A stretch of DNA of 64,000 nt from Acidobacteriota bacterium (GTDB lineage Bacteria > Acidobacteriota > Vicinamibacteria > Vicinamibacterales > UBA2999). A program made the translations under genes and the position numbers. The DNA lies in NCBI GenBank assembly GCA_947482665.1, contig CANKJK010000002.1, positions 62,001 through 126,000 on the forward strand, given 5' to 3'. Positions 34,201 to 42,898 of this stretch are shown here, one piece after another. The notes under the pieces are model-generated. The model was not told where the DNA came from. It saw only the letters and a list, made by a program, of their open reading frames with translations, and did no database searches. The number at the start of each line of letters is the position of its first letter. The stretch's first letter is position 1.

Positions 34201-34662
34201 GTTGACCGGCAGCTCCTGCACCTCGCGCTCGCTGACGTTGGCCCCCATACGAGCGGAGCTGATGTCGACCACGAGGGCCTCGGCGTTCACCGTCACGGTT
34301 TCGGACATCGCCGCCGTCTTCATCGAGAGGTCGATATTGAACTCCTGGCCGACGGCCAGCGGCAGGTTCGTGTATTCAAGAGCAGAGAACCCCTTGACCT
34401 CCGCCCGGATGGTGTAATTGGAGGGCTTCAGGTTGGAGACGACGTAGCGGCCCTGGGCCGTCGTCACCGTCGTGCGCACCTCGCCGGTCTTCTCGTTCTT
34501 GGCGGTCACGGTGGCGTTCGGCACCACGGCGCCCGAGGGGTCGATTACCGCGCCCGAGAATCGGCCGTCCACCTGCGCCATGGCGGCGACGGCGTATCCG
34601 AAGCTTCCGGCCAAGAACGCAACAAGGGCGACCAGGGCCTTCCGCGTCTGTCTGCTCATCAT
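31255..34662 (-). CDS. TonB-dependent receptor with carboxypeptidase-regulatory domain, likely Pho-controlled
   Basis: An 1135-residue outer-membrane transporter. After a signal peptide (GSFGYAVAAMAQ) come the CarboxypepD_reg domain (DGRFSGAVIDPSGAVVPNAT) and the plug (TAAMSETVTVNAEALVVDIS, ELPVNGRQMSQLMLQAPGSQ). The long barrel ends in QVQMALRFNF. ATG 34662 follows AGGAG at moderate distance. A four-unit 11 bp repeat with a correctly placed -10 lies upstream, and the next operon downstream is porin-pstS. A role in taking up a phosphorus compound is therefore a reasonable inference; the substrate is not proven. Confidence 0.88.
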   Translation of the reverse strand: MMSRQTRKALVALVAFLAGSFGYAVAAMAQVDGRFSGAVIDPSGAVVPNATVTAKNEKTGEVRTTVTTAQGRYVVSNLKPSNYTIRAEVKGFSALEYTNLPLAVGQEFNIDLSMKTAAMSETVTVNAEALVVDISSARMGANVSEREVQELPVNGRQMSQLMLQAPGSQNSGTGTWGEVRFSGRAVEQNVIKYDGVDGSGIIDAAPGVANGENNTPFKLQSSLENVQEFRVESSSYPAESGSGTGGQVNVITKSGTNGFHGSLFEYGRSDRFDSKNYFDDLRGNDGKIISAGPKSPLKLNQFGGSLGGPLLKNRAFFFGSYEGYRLDAGLNFVEAVPSAAAWARAVPTIAALRPGFLAEGAKIIAGGSTNPDFDIAQNQATEVVSENSYSGRFDFKVSNNWTSYFRLFHDSGTDDAPQGVTGRRFQTTIKPSNAVYNLQGVLGGTTINEFKFGYNAANSTSLGVTSPLFTGIALSLSGTVANSGIAGQGGNSALASPGGLVRVNSAGNGRSAPYTPYSLTFADTLSKTMSTHFLKMGVDVREIRMSFDQQGGITYTYPNITAFLANTPTSIQYFGDLSEPSLFHNGATGQKHTKQTYYVGFAQDEWKPTPTVTLSYGLRYDYYTPLTETDNRIVKFNIETGALDPDTTPLYKSSKTNLQPRLAATWSATQGTVIRGGFGVFVGPGQTEDQIQPVEAERFSTTLTSGANLAFPVDVNAIRANFINNPNNRAYQPRAYSNDYTLPEKVYQYTASVQQEFGHGYGMTAAYIGSQGRNLFLRSVANRTVFAQTNGAAAAIQVREFDIATCADGRVLDGRTAPLTSSVCSGSTVASKQSPFAEIDYKTSGGRDSYNAMQLAFTRRSANGLVANAQYTYGFSKGTSGGSNEARTVGNNARAIADFNYDDGYNNFDVRHTFNLSAVYTTHAKNAFLNGWSIGGIANARTGLPVNVTIARNDIVYVDGAGSVWNTAAADRTAVINTPGGGASRSTRRPDIVPGVDLFLHTGGKFFLNPAAFATPKPGTFGNMERNSIKGPNFTQVDLVIGKKVGMGGSRNLELRAEIFNILNTVNFDFSTLSATLPNALPGNGETPTQANRVQPGQAYNATSAGTFGLVTSTVGRSVGLGTPRQVQMALRFNF

Positions 34663-34732
34663 TTCGTTGCCTACTCCTGAGAAATCCTGGCGAGTCGGGC
34701 CTGTTGGCCGTTCCTGACCAGCGTCGTGAGTA

Positions 34733-34786
34733 AGCGTAGAAAGTTGATGTAACGACAGCGCAACGGGCACCGATCGTGCGGGTTAA
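34733..34786 (-). promoter_or_regulatory. Pho-box-like promoter of the second TonB receptor gene
   Basis: On the minus strand, units TTAAC (34786), GATCG (34775), GTTGC (34764) and GTTAC (34753) start exactly 11 bp apart. TACGCT (34738-34733) begins 15 bp after the last unit starts, the same spacing as at pstS, the PhoB-type gene and the porin gene. The first unit overlaps the stop codon of chrA. The two middle units are poor matches. Confidence 0.45.
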
Positions 34787-35934
34787 ATCAGTGCCGACAC
34801 GCCCCCCGCGAGCATGGCCCCGGCCAGGAGCCACGAGGAATTGACGCCGAATGCGCCCAGAAGCGCCGCCCCAAGGGCAAGCCCGCTCGTGACAGGCCCG
34901 GTGACGGCGGTCCGAGCCAGGACCAAGGCGGCGATGCCCACGAGCACCACGGCCGCGGCGTTCACCCCCTGGAGAAACCGTCGTGCCGCTGGCGACGCCT
35001 GCACGCGGTGCAGCACCGACACGCTCAGGGCCGAGCAGACAAATGCCGGCAGGAAGATGCCGACAGTGGAGACCGTCGCGCCCCAGGGACCGCCGAGCAG
35101 GTACCCGATGAAGGTCGCCGAGGTGAAGACCGGCCCGGGCGTGACCTGCCCGATCGCGATCGCGTCGAGCAACTGGGACTCGGTGAGCCAGTGGAGGTGC
35201 TCCACCAGGTCCGTCCGCAACACCGCGAAGAGCACATAGCCGCTGCCGAAGATCATCGAACCGGCCTTCACGAAGTAGCCGAACAGCGCCGACGCCGGCT
35301 GCAGCGCACCCGCGGTGAGAGTGGCCCCGGTGAGAGTGGCCGCGGCCAGGAGACGCACCGGCAGCACCGCAGCCACGGCTGCGAGCCCAGCCCCGCCACC
35401 GCGCATTCCGGACACGAGCAGGACCAGCCCCGCACCCAGGAGCACGGCAATCTCGGGCGCGCCGGCAAAGACTGCGGCCGCAGCCAGGGCGGCCACGAGC
35501 CTCGCCGGCCACGTCGTCAGCGCCCCCCTGGCAAGCCCCACGAGCGCCTGGAGCACGACCACCAGGGCCACCGGCTTCACGGCACGAAGGATGTGGTCAA
35601 ACGCCGGGAGGACGCCGAGCGCCACATAGGCGGCAGCCAGCACGCCAACGATGAGCGCGGCCGGGAGGATGAAGCACACGCCCGCCACCACGAGCCCCGC
35701 CCAGCCCGCTCGACGGAAGCCCACGTGCATGGCGAGTTCGGTCGAGGTGGGCCCGGGAATCAGGTTGGCCGCACCGAGCACGTCGAGGAACTGCTGACGT
35801 GTCAGCCAGCCACGCCGACGCACGCACTCCTCATCGATGAGCGCGATGTGCGCGGCCGGTCCCCCGAAGGCCGTGAATCCGAGCCGGGTGAAGAGCGTCG
35901 CGACCTCACCGAGGTGTCCGCGCGTGCGTAGCAT
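34783..35934 (-). CDS. chrA: Chromate transporter ChrA (two-domain form)
   Basis: A 383-residue membrane protein of the CHR family with two homologous halves. The first half has FGGPAAHIALIDEECVRRRG and NLIPGPTSTELAMHVG; the second has GSGYVLFAVLRTDLVEHL and AIGQVTPGPVFTSATFIGYL. These paired GGP and PGP motifs are the family hallmark. Long ChrA proteins export chromate, probably by proton antiport. It is close to the usual length of about 400 residues. It lies upstream of the TonB receptor gene on the same strand, but the receptor has its own Pho-type promoter. Confidence 0.9.
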   Translation of the reverse strand: MLRTRGHLGEVATLFTRLGFTAFGGPAAHIALIDEECVRRRGWLTRQQFLDVLGAANLIPGPTSTELAMHVGFRRAGWAGLVVAGVCFILPAALIVGVLAAAYVALGVLPAFDHILRAVKPVALVVVLQALVGLARGALTTWPARLVAALAAAAVFAGAPEIAVLLGAGLVLLVSGMRGGGAGLAAVAAVLPVRLLAAATLTGATLTAGALQPASALFGYFVKAGSMIFGSGYVLFAVLRTDLVEHLHWLTESQLLDAIAIGQVTPGPVFTSATFIGYLLGGPWGATVSTVGIFLPAFVCSALSVSVLHRVQASPAARRFLQGVNAAAVVLVGIAALVLARTAVTGPVTSGLALGAALLGAFGVNSSWLLAGAMLAGGVSALI

Positions 35935-36075
35935 CCGGAGATTCTAGCCGTGTGACGTGGTCGACACGTGCGCGTCGCACCTCGTGATCGTCAGGGTCGC
36001 GCCGTCATCGCGGCTCCGTCATGCGCGCCAGATAGCCTCGCCGGAACCATGCATTCCCCTTCCGGAGGTTCCCTG

Positions 36076-39000
36076 ATGCGACTCACGGCGCTCACCCGCC
36101 TGCTGCTTCCCCTGCTGGTCCTGTGCCTGGCTCCGCGCCTGGCGCTGGCCCAGTTCGACACGGCCACCGTGCTCGGCACGGTCCGCGATACGTCCGGCGC
36201 CGTGGTGCCTGACGCGACCGTCACGCTGACCCACACGGCCACCGGACTAACCACCAAGCGAACCACATCGGCCAGCGGCGACTACGAATTCCCGACCGTG
36301 AGGGTCGGCACCTACGTCGTGACCGCCGAGAAGGCCGGCTTCGCCGTGGCTCTCGTCGAGAACGTCGAGGCGCAGGTCGCGGCGCGACTCCGCGTCAACC
36401 TGGAGATGAAAGTCGGCTCCCTCACCGAACAGGTGCAGGTCGTCGCGTCGATTCCCCTGCTGCAGACCGACACGAGCCAGCGGAGCCAGGTCATCACGGG
36501 CGAGCAGATGCGCGAGCTGCCGCTGAACGGCCGCGAGTACTCGGCGCTGGCCCTGCTGACCACTGGCGTGCGCCAGAGTTCATTGAACAAGTCCACGAAC
36601 GGGACGCCGCGCGAAGGGGCCTTCAACGTGAACGGCCTCCGCAGCACGTTCAACAACTTCCTGATCGATGGCGTGGACAACAACGCCAACGGCACCAGCA
36701 ACCAGGGCTTCTCCAACCAGGTGATGCAGCCCCCGCCGGATGCGGTCAGCCAGTTTCAGGTGGTCACCAACAACCAGAGCGCCGAATACGGCCGCGCCGC
36801 CGGCGCCACGATCAACGTCGTCTACCGGAGCGGGACGAACCAGCTCCATGGCGACGCGTGGGAGTTCGTCCGCAACACGTCGATGAGCTCCATGCCGTTC
36901 TTCAAGCCGGTCGACGGCAAGAAGCCGCCGCTTGACCGGAACCAGTTCGGCGCCGTGCTCGGCGGGCCCCTCGTCCGCAACCGCGCCTTCTTCTTCGCCG
37001 ACTACGAAGGCTTCCGCCAGACGCGCAAGCAGCCGGTCTTCTCGACGCTGCCGCTCGCGGCGCAACGGCAGGGCATCATGGCGGTCGATATCCGCGACCC
37101 GCGGACGGGCACTGTCTATCCGGCGGGCACGGCGATCCCGATGACGAGCTTCGCGAAGTCCGTGCTCGCGGGCCTGCCGGAGACGAACGTTGCCGGAGCC
37201 AGCAACAACTACTCGCTCCTCCAGGAACTGCAGAACCACTCGAACAAGGCGGGCGCCAAGGTGGACTTTCACGTCTCGCCCACGGTCTCGATGTTCGGCC
37301 GCTTCGGCTGGCGCGAACTCAACACCGAGGACCAGCCCCCCATTCCGCTCCCCTCCGGTGGCGGCGGCAACGGCACGATCTACGCGCGCAACAAGCAGGC
37401 GGTCTTCGGCACCACCTACACGACGAGCGAGCGGTCGCTGCTTGAAGTGCGCCTCGGGTGGTCGAGCACGCAGGGCGGCAAGAACCCGCCGGCCCTCGGG
37501 TCGAGCGACTCGTTTGGCCTGACAGGCCTGCCGACGGACCCGCGGATCGCCGGCGGCCTTCCCAGCCAGACCATCACGGGCTTCTCGGCCCTGGGCCGTC
37601 AGGCGACGAACCCGCAGTGGCAGAATCCCACCGTCTGGAATCCGAAGGCGAACTACACGTGGCTCCTGGGCCGGCAGTCGCTGAAGGCCGGCTACGAGTA
37701 CCAGCACATCGGCATCGAGGTGCAGGATGTCAACCCGCTCTACGGCCTCGACACCTACAGCGGCCAGTTCACGAAGCCGGCCGGCGGTACGGGCGCCGCG
37801 GCGCTCTACAACCTCGCCGACTTCATGCTGGGGCTGCGCTCGCAGTACGCGATGTCCACGTTCTTCGTCGCCCAGATCCGCCAGCAACTGCACTTCGGCT
37901 ACGTGCAGGACGACATCCGCGTGACCGACCGGCTGACACTGAATGCCGGCCTGCGCTACGAGTACGCCACGCCCTTCTACGAGGCGAAGAACGTCCTGAC
38001 GAACTTTGACCCGACGACCAACACGGTCATCTCCGCCAAGAGCGGTTCGGTCGCAGATCGGGCGCTCGTGAAGCCGGACCGCAATAACGTCGCGCCGCGC
38101 CTCGGCTTCGCCTACACGGTCGCGCCACAGACGGTCATTCGGGGCGGGTGGGGCGTCAGCTACATCCACATCAACCGCATCGGCTCGGCCAACGAACTGC
38201 CGCTCAACGCACCGCAGGTCATCCGCGCGGCGGTCAACCAGACGGACCCGACGGCGGCCGCGTTCCGCCCCACGGAACAGGGCTACCCGGCTGGCCTCAC
38301 GGCCCCCTCGAACTTCAACCCGCTGACGGCGCTCATCTCCTACATCCCGAGCGACTACCACTCGAGTGCGGTCCAGAGCTGGCACCTCTCCCTACAGCGT
38401 GAGTTCGGCCGGGGGATGCTGCTCGACGTGGCCTACATCGGCAACAAGGCCGACGACCTGCTGATCGTCGGCAACTACAATCAGGCCACGCTGAACAATG
38501 CGGCGGGCTCGATTCCCCTGGCGGCACGGCGTCCCATCCCCGCGTTCGGCGACATCAGCTATGTCTTCAACGGCGGCAAGTCGCGCTACCGCGCCCTGCA
38601 GACGAAGTTCGAGTGGCGCATGGGCCAGAACCTGACGCTCCTCAGCTCGCTGACCCTCTCGGAGGCGAAGGACAACGCCGCAGCCTCGCTCGACAACCAG
38701 AACGGCAACTCCCCGGCGCCGCAGGACGTCCGCAACCTGGCGGCGGACTTCGGGCTTTCGGGCTACCACCAGCCGTACAACACCACGACGAGCTTCGTGT
38801 GGGCGCTGCCCTTCGGCCACGGTCAGCGGTGGGGCCACCAGTGGCCCGCGGCGCTGAACGCCATCGCGGGCGGCTGGAGCGTCTCGGGCATCAACACGGT
38901 GACGCCAGGTGAAATGGTCACGTTCACCTACACTCCCGCGGCGGCATTCGCGGTCTCCGGCATTGCCAACGACTTCTCGGGGGCAAACAGCTACCGGCCC

Positions 39001-39339
39001 AACATCACGTGCGACCCCTACACGCCGGCGGCGCAGCGCGGCATCACCAGCTGGTTCAACCCGGCGTGCGTCTCGATCCCGGCCGGCGACCAGCTCTTCG
39101 GCAACGCGCCGCGCAACAACGTCCGCGGGCCGAAGTTCTGGAGCGTCGACCTGGCGGCCGTGAAGCAGCTCGCGCTCTCGGGCCAGGCGCGGCTCGAACT
39201 GCGGCTGGAAGCCTTCAACCTGCTCAACCGGGTGAACTTCACGGCTCCGAACGGCAACCGCAGCTCGGGCGCCTTCGGCACCATCACCTCCACCTACGAC
39301 CCGAGGCAGATGCAGCTCGGCGTGAAGGTCCTGTGGTAA
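36076..39339 (+). CDS. TonB-dependent receptor with carboxypeptidase-regulatory domain
   Basis: A 1087-residue outer-membrane transporter. The signal peptide ends in CLAPRLALAQ, followed by the regulatory domain (TVLGTVRDTSGAVVPDATVT), the plug (SLTEQVQVVASIPLLQTDTS, RELPLNGREYSALALLTTGV) and a barrel ending in QMQLGVKVLW. ATG 36076 is chosen because GGAGG (36064-36068) precedes it. The downstream glycerophosphodiesterase gene starts inside its stop codon region, so the two are probably co-transcribed. That suggests import of phosphodiesters or their products; this is inference. Confidence 0.9.
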   Translation: MRLTALTRLLLPLLVLCLAPRLALAQFDTATVLGTVRDTSGAVVPDATVTLTHTATGLTTKRTTSASGDYEFPTVRVGTYVVTAEKAGFAVALVENVEAQVAARLRVNLEMKVGSLTEQVQVVASIPLLQTDTSQRSQVITGEQMRELPLNGREYSALALLTTGVRQSSLNKSTNGTPREGAFNVNGLRSTFNNFLIDGVDNNANGTSNQGFSNQVMQPPPDAVSQFQVVTNNQSAEYGRAAGATINVVYRSGTNQLHGDAWEFVRNTSMSSMPFFKPVDGKKPPLDRNQFGAVLGGPLVRNRAFFFADYEGFRQTRKQPVFSTLPLAAQRQGIMAVDIRDPRTGTVYPAGTAIPMTSFAKSVLAGLPETNVAGASNNYSLLQELQNHSNKAGAKVDFHVSPTVSMFGRFGWRELNTEDQPPIPLPSGGGGNGTIYARNKQAVFGTTYTTSERSLLEVRLGWSSTQGGKNPPALGSSDSFGLTGLPTDPRIAGGLPSQTITGFSALGRQATNPQWQNPTVWNPKANYTWLLGRQSLKAGYEYQHIGIEVQDVNPLYGLDTYSGQFTKPAGGTGAAALYNLADFMLGLRSQYAMSTFFVAQIRQQLHFGYVQDDIRVTDRLTLNAGLRYEYATPFYEAKNVLTNFDPTTNTVISAKSGSVADRALVKPDRNNVAPRLGFAYTVAPQTVIRGGWGVSYIHINRIGSANELPLNAPQVIRAAVNQTDPTAAAFRPTEQGYPAGLTAPSNFNPLTALISYIPSDYHSSAVQSWHLSLQREFGRGMLLDVAYIGNKADDLLIVGNYNQATLNNAAGSIPLAARRPIPAFGDISYVFNGGKSRYRALQTKFEWRMGQNLTLLSSLTLSEAKDNAAASLDNQNGNSPAPQDVRNLAADFGLSGYHQPYNTTTSFVWALPFGHGQRWGHQWPAALNAIAGGWSVSGINTVTPGEMVTFTYTPAAAFAVSGIANDFSGANSYRPNITCDPYTPAAQRGITSWFNPACVSIPAGDQLFGNAPRNNVRGPKFWSVDLAAVKQLALSGQARLELRLEAFNLLNRVNFTAPNGNRSSGAFGTITSTYDPRQMQLGVKVLW

Positions 39340-40340
39340 AGGCCGTGGCGCTCACCATCCTGACGTTCGCCGGTGCGGGGTTTATCCCCGCGCCGGCCGA
39401 CGCCGCGGCCGCGGGGCCCATCATCATCGGCCACCGCGGAGCGTCCGGACACCGCCCGGAACACACCCTCGAGAGCTATCGTCTGGCCGCCGAGATGGGC
39501 GCCGACTATATCGAACCCGATCTCGTCTCGACCAAAGACGGCGAGCTGGTGGCCCGCCACGAGAACGAGATCGGGGACACCACGGACGTGGAAGCCCGCT
39601 TCCCTGATCGGAAGCGGTCGAAGACCATCGATGGGCACGCCGTGATCGGCTGGTTCACGGAGGACTTCACGCTGGCCGAGCTGCGCACCCTCCACGCCCG
39701 GGAACGGCTGCCGTTCCGCTCGCACGCCTTCGACGGGCGCTTCGCGGTGCCGACCTTCGACGAGATCCTGGACCTGGCGGCCGCCCTGACGAAGGAACTG
39801 GGACGGCCCGTCGGGGTCTATCCGGAAACGAAGCACCCGGCCTATTTCGCGTCCATCGGCCTGGCACTGGAGCCGAAGCTCGTCGCGGCGCTTGAGCGTC
39901 ACGGCTGGAACACGGCGGGATCGCCCGTCTTCATTCAGTCCTTCGAAGCGGCCAGTCTCAAGACGCTCCGGCCGCTCACGCCGTTGCCGCTCGTGCTGCT
40001 TCTCGACGCGCAGGCGGCCCCACTCACGGACGCCCGGCTCACAGAGATCGCGGGCTACGCCCAGGCCGTCGGCCTCCACCAGCGGCTGATTGTGCCGGCC
40101 GGCCCCGGCAACCGGACACTCCCGCCCACAGACGTGGTGGCGCGGGCCCACACCGCGGGCCTGAAGGTCCACGTGTGGACGCTCCGCAACGAGGCGGTCT
40201 TCCTGTCGCCGAGCTACAACGGCCACCCTGAAGAGGAATTCCGGCAGTTTGCCGGCCTCGGCGTGGACGGGATCTTCACGGACTTCCCGGATATGGGTGC
40301 CGCGGCCCTCGGCCGCATGCCGGCCACACGGGCGCGCTGA
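39333..40340 (+). CDS. Glycerophosphodiester phosphodiesterase, GlpQ-like, exported
   Basis: A 335-residue enzyme with a probable signal peptide (LTILTFAGAGFIPAPADA). The catalytic pattern is IGHRGASGHRPEHTLESY, then ADYIEPDLVSTKDGELVARH with the metal-binding E and D and the second histidine. DFTLAELRTLHARERLPF and VYPETKHPAYF resemble periplasmic GlpQ. It hydrolyses glycerophosphodiesters to an alcohol and glycerol-3-phosphate. The start is GTG 39333, overlapping the receptor stop (GTGGTAA); GTG 39345 is possible. The context is phosphorus scavenging from phospholipid head groups. Confidence 0.87.
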   Translation: MVKAVALTILTFAGAGFIPAPADAAAAGPIIIGHRGASGHRPEHTLESYRLAAEMGADYIEPDLVSTKDGELVARHENEIGDTTDVEARFPDRKRSKTIDGHAVIGWFTEDFTLAELRTLHARERLPFRSHAFDGRFAVPTFDEILDLAAALTKELGRPVGVYPETKHPAYFASIGLALEPKLVAALERHGWNTAGSPVFIQSFEAASLKTLRPLTPLPLVLLLDAQAAPLTDARLTEIAGYAQAVGLHQRLIVPAGPGNRTLPPTDVVARAHTAGLKVHVWTLRNEAVFLSPSYNGHPEEEFRQFAGLGVDGIFTDFPDMGAAALGRMPATRAR

Positions 40341-40411
40341 ATGCCCACACTGTTGCCCGGCTGTCGCACCTCAGCCACGAGGACGACACGCCGGGCCACT
40401 ACAAGGACACC

Positions 40412-40651
40412 ATGCCCTCCTACACGCTGACTCTGGCCTGCGGTTGCACCGTCTACGTCGCCTGCCATCCCATGACGGGACTGGCTCACACCCGGGTCGT
40501 CGACACGCCCGCCACGGACTGCCGCCGGCGACGGCACGAACGGGGCACCCGGCTGTGGCTCTGGGAGCTCCTGCCAGACCCTGCTGCGCCGGCCCATGTC
40601 TCATTTTCGCAGTCCGATATGGAACAGGGGCGTGTTACATCGCTCTGCTAG
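40412..40651 (+). CDS. Small conserved protein of unknown function with a CGC motif
   Basis: A 79-residue protein. LTLACGCTVYVACHPMTGLA has three cysteines in a beta-hairpin-like pattern and a fourth follows in TDCRRRRHERGTRLWLWELL. Small acidobacterial proteins of this general look exist, but I cannot name a family. The cysteines suggest a structural zinc site. AAGGA precedes the ATG by a few bases. It lies between the glycerophosphodiesterase and polyphosphate kinase genes in the same direction. Confidence 0.55.
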   Translation: MPSYTLTLACGCTVYVACHPMTGLAHTRVVDTPATDCRRRRHERGTRLWLWELLPDPAAPAHVSFSQSDMEQGRVTSLC

Positions 40652-40654
40652 CAT
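40601..40654 (+). promoter_or_regulatory. Possible weak Pho-type promoter of ppk
   Basis: TAGCAT (40649-40654) starts 15 bp after GTTAC (40634), matching the spacing of the four clearer Pho-type promoters in this window. The units further upstream on the 11 bp grid (AACAG at 40623, GTCCG at 40612, TCATT at 40601) are poor matches. The site overlaps the end of the small gene before ppk. Confidence 0.3.
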
Positions 40655-40680
40655 GACAAGGCCCCGGTGAACGGGGCGGC

Positions 40681-42834
40681 ATGACTTCGAATCGCAATTC
40701 CGCCCACAAAAGCGCCCTGCACGGGGAACGGCCCAGGACGCGCCGCCGCCAGCCGGAAAAGGCCGTGCGCACCTACGCGCCAGGCGACCTCAAGAACCCC
40801 GCGCTCTATATCAACCGCGAGATGAGCTGGCTGTCGTTCAACGAACGCGTGCTGGCCCAGGCCCGCGATGCCCGCCACCCCCTGCTGGAGCGGGTGAAGT
40901 TCCTGGCGATTGTCGGCAGCAACCTGGACGAGTTCTTCATGATCCGGGTTGCGACGACGGTCAAGAAGTTGAAGGCCGGACTGGATGATGTCGGCGCCGA
41001 CGGCATGAGTACCGACCAGCAGCTAACGGCCATGCGCGAGCGCGCGTACCAGATGCTCGCCGACCAGGCCACCGTGTGGGAGGACCTGCGCCGCCAGCTC
41101 GCGGCCGAGGGGCTGCACTTTCTCGACGCCACCGCGTGGACGCCGGCGATGCGGGAGCACTTCGCCGAGCGATTCCGACGGGACCTCGGTCCCACGCTGA
41201 CGCCCCTGGCCTTCGACCCGGGGCACCCGTTTCCCTTCATGAGCAATCGCAGCCGGAACTTCGCCGTCGTGGTGAAGCACGGCGGCCGCACGCGCTTCGC
41301 GCGCGTGAAGATTCCGGATGCGCTCCCCCGATTCCTTCCGGTGCCCGAACACCTCGCCTCGCAGAGCGGCCAGACGTTCGTGTTTCTGGAAGACGTGGTC
41401 CGCGACAACCTCCGGCAGCTATTCCCCGGCATTGAGCTGAAGAGCGCGCACCTCTTCCGGCTGATCCGCGATGCGGATCTCGAAGTGGAACAGGCCGAGG
41501 CCGATGACCTGCTCGAGTCGGTGGACCGCACGCTGAAGCAGCTGCGACACGGCGCACCCTCTCTGCTTCAGGTCGAGACGGGCATGCCCGCCCGGGTGCT
41601 GCAGATTCTGGAGGAGAACTTCGAGGCCGGCGAGGGCGTGGTGCATCGCACGGACGACCGTCTTGGATTCTCGGACTGGATGCAGCTCATGGCGCTGCAC
41701 CGGCCACAGTTGAAAGACGCGCCCTTCTCACCGCGGACCCGCTGGGCCACGGACGAGGACCCCGAGGCCATCTTCGACGAGCTGCGCTATCAGGACGTGC
41801 TGCTCCATCATCCGTACGATTCCTTCAGCGCGGTCTCCGCCTTCGTGCGCGCCGCCGCAAAGGATCCGCACGTCATCGCGATCAAGATGACGCTGTACCG
41901 TATTGGCCAGCACTCACCGCTCATCGACCTGCTGGCCGAGGCCGCCGAAGCGGGCAAGCAGGTGGCCGTCCTCGTCGAGTTGAAGGCGCGCTTCGACGAG
42001 CGCAACAACATCCTCTGGGCCCGCCGGCTGGAAGAGGCGGGCGTCCACGTGGTGTACGGATGGGTCGATGTGAAGACGCACGCGAAGCTCTGTCTCGTCG
42101 TGCGTCAGGAGCCGGACGGCGTGCAGCGCTACGTGCACACCGGCACCGGCAACTACAACCCCGACACGGCCAAGGTCTACACCGACCTCGGCCTCTTCAC
42201 CGCGAACCCGGACATCGTGGCGGACGTGGCCGAGGTCTTCAACTACCTGACCGGCTACTCGGGCCAGAAGGACTACCGGCAGCTGCTGGTGGCCCCGGTC
42301 GCGCTGCGGGGCCGGCTCACGGGCCTCATCGCCCGGGAGGCCGAACACGCCGCCGCCGGACGTGGTGGACGGATGATCGTGGTCACCAACGCGGTCACCG
42401 ACGACCAGATGATCCGAGCGCTCTATCGGGCCTCGCAGGCGGGCGTGGAGATCGACATCGTGGCCCGGGGCATCTGCTGTCTGCGTCCGGGAATCGCGGG
42501 CATCAGCGACCACATCCGCGTGCGCTCCATCGTCGGGCGCTTTCTCGAGCATTGCCGGCTCTACTGGTTCGAGAACGGCGGCGAGCCGGACCTCTACATC
42601 GGCAGCGCGGATCTGATGGAGCGGAACCTCGACCGCCGGGTCGAAACGCTGTGCCCGGTGCTCGACCCCGCCCTCAAGACGCACCTGCGCGAGGTGGTCA
42701 TCGACGCCTACCTGCGGGACAACGAACGCGCGTGGGTACTCGACGCCGAGGGTGTCTACGCACCCGCGGTCGCTGGGAGTCCGGTGCTCGGCGCCCAACG
42801 TACTCTTCTCGAGCACTACCTCAAGCGCGACTGA
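40681..42834 (+). CDS. ppk1: Polyphosphate kinase 1
   Basis: A 717-residue enzyme that reversibly builds polyphosphate from ATP. It starts with a basic tail, then the N domain (LYINREMSWLSFNERVLAQA) and head domain. The catalytic region has H486 (YVHTGTGNYNPDTAKVYTDL), the autophosphorylated histidine, and the second histidine H624 (IVGRFLEHCRLYWFENGGEP). GSADLMERNLDRRVE is the conserved C-terminal motif. Length is normal for the family. It stands 20 kb from ppx and the CHAD gene, the other polyphosphate genes of the window. Confidence 0.95.
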   Translation: MTSNRNSAHKSALHGERPRTRRRQPEKAVRTYAPGDLKNPALYINREMSWLSFNERVLAQARDARHPLLERVKFLAIVGSNLDEFFMIRVATTVKKLKAGLDDVGADGMSTDQQLTAMRERAYQMLADQATVWEDLRRQLAAEGLHFLDATAWTPAMREHFAERFRRDLGPTLTPLAFDPGHPFPFMSNRSRNFAVVVKHGGRTRFARVKIPDALPRFLPVPEHLASQSGQTFVFLEDVVRDNLRQLFPGIELKSAHLFRLIRDADLEVEQAEADDLLESVDRTLKQLRHGAPSLLQVETGMPARVLQILEENFEAGEGVVHRTDDRLGFSDWMQLMALHRPQLKDAPFSPRTRWATDEDPEAIFDELRYQDVLLHHPYDSFSAVSAFVRAAAKDPHVIAIKMTLYRIGQHSPLIDLLAEAAEAGKQVAVLVELKARFDERNNILWARRLEEAGVHVVYGWVDVKTHAKLCLVVRQEPDGVQRYVHTGTGNYNPDTAKVYTDLGLFTANPDIVADVAEVFNYLTGYSGQKDYRQLLVAPVALRGRLTGLIAREAEHAAAGRGGRMIVVTNAVTDDQMIRALYRASQAGVEIDIVARGICCLRPGIAGISDHIRVRSIVGRFLEHCRLYWFENGGEPDLYIGSADLMERNLDRRVETLCPVLDPALKTHLREVVIDAYLRDNERAWVLDAEGVYAPAVAGSPVLGAQRTLLEHYLKRD

Positions 42835-42898
42835 CGACGCCAAGGCGTCGATACACACCCGTCACGCCGCTGTCGCCCCCGCCGGGCACAGTGGCCTC

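Noticed and set aside
36580-38385. A 601-codon minus-strand open frame
   Set aside because: It is antisense to the third TonB receptor gene and has shadow-type composition only.
42858-42898. Possible Pho-type repeat upstream of the phoX-like gene
   Set aside because: GTCAC and GTCGC are 11 bp apart but no further units and no -10 hexamer at the right distance are present.
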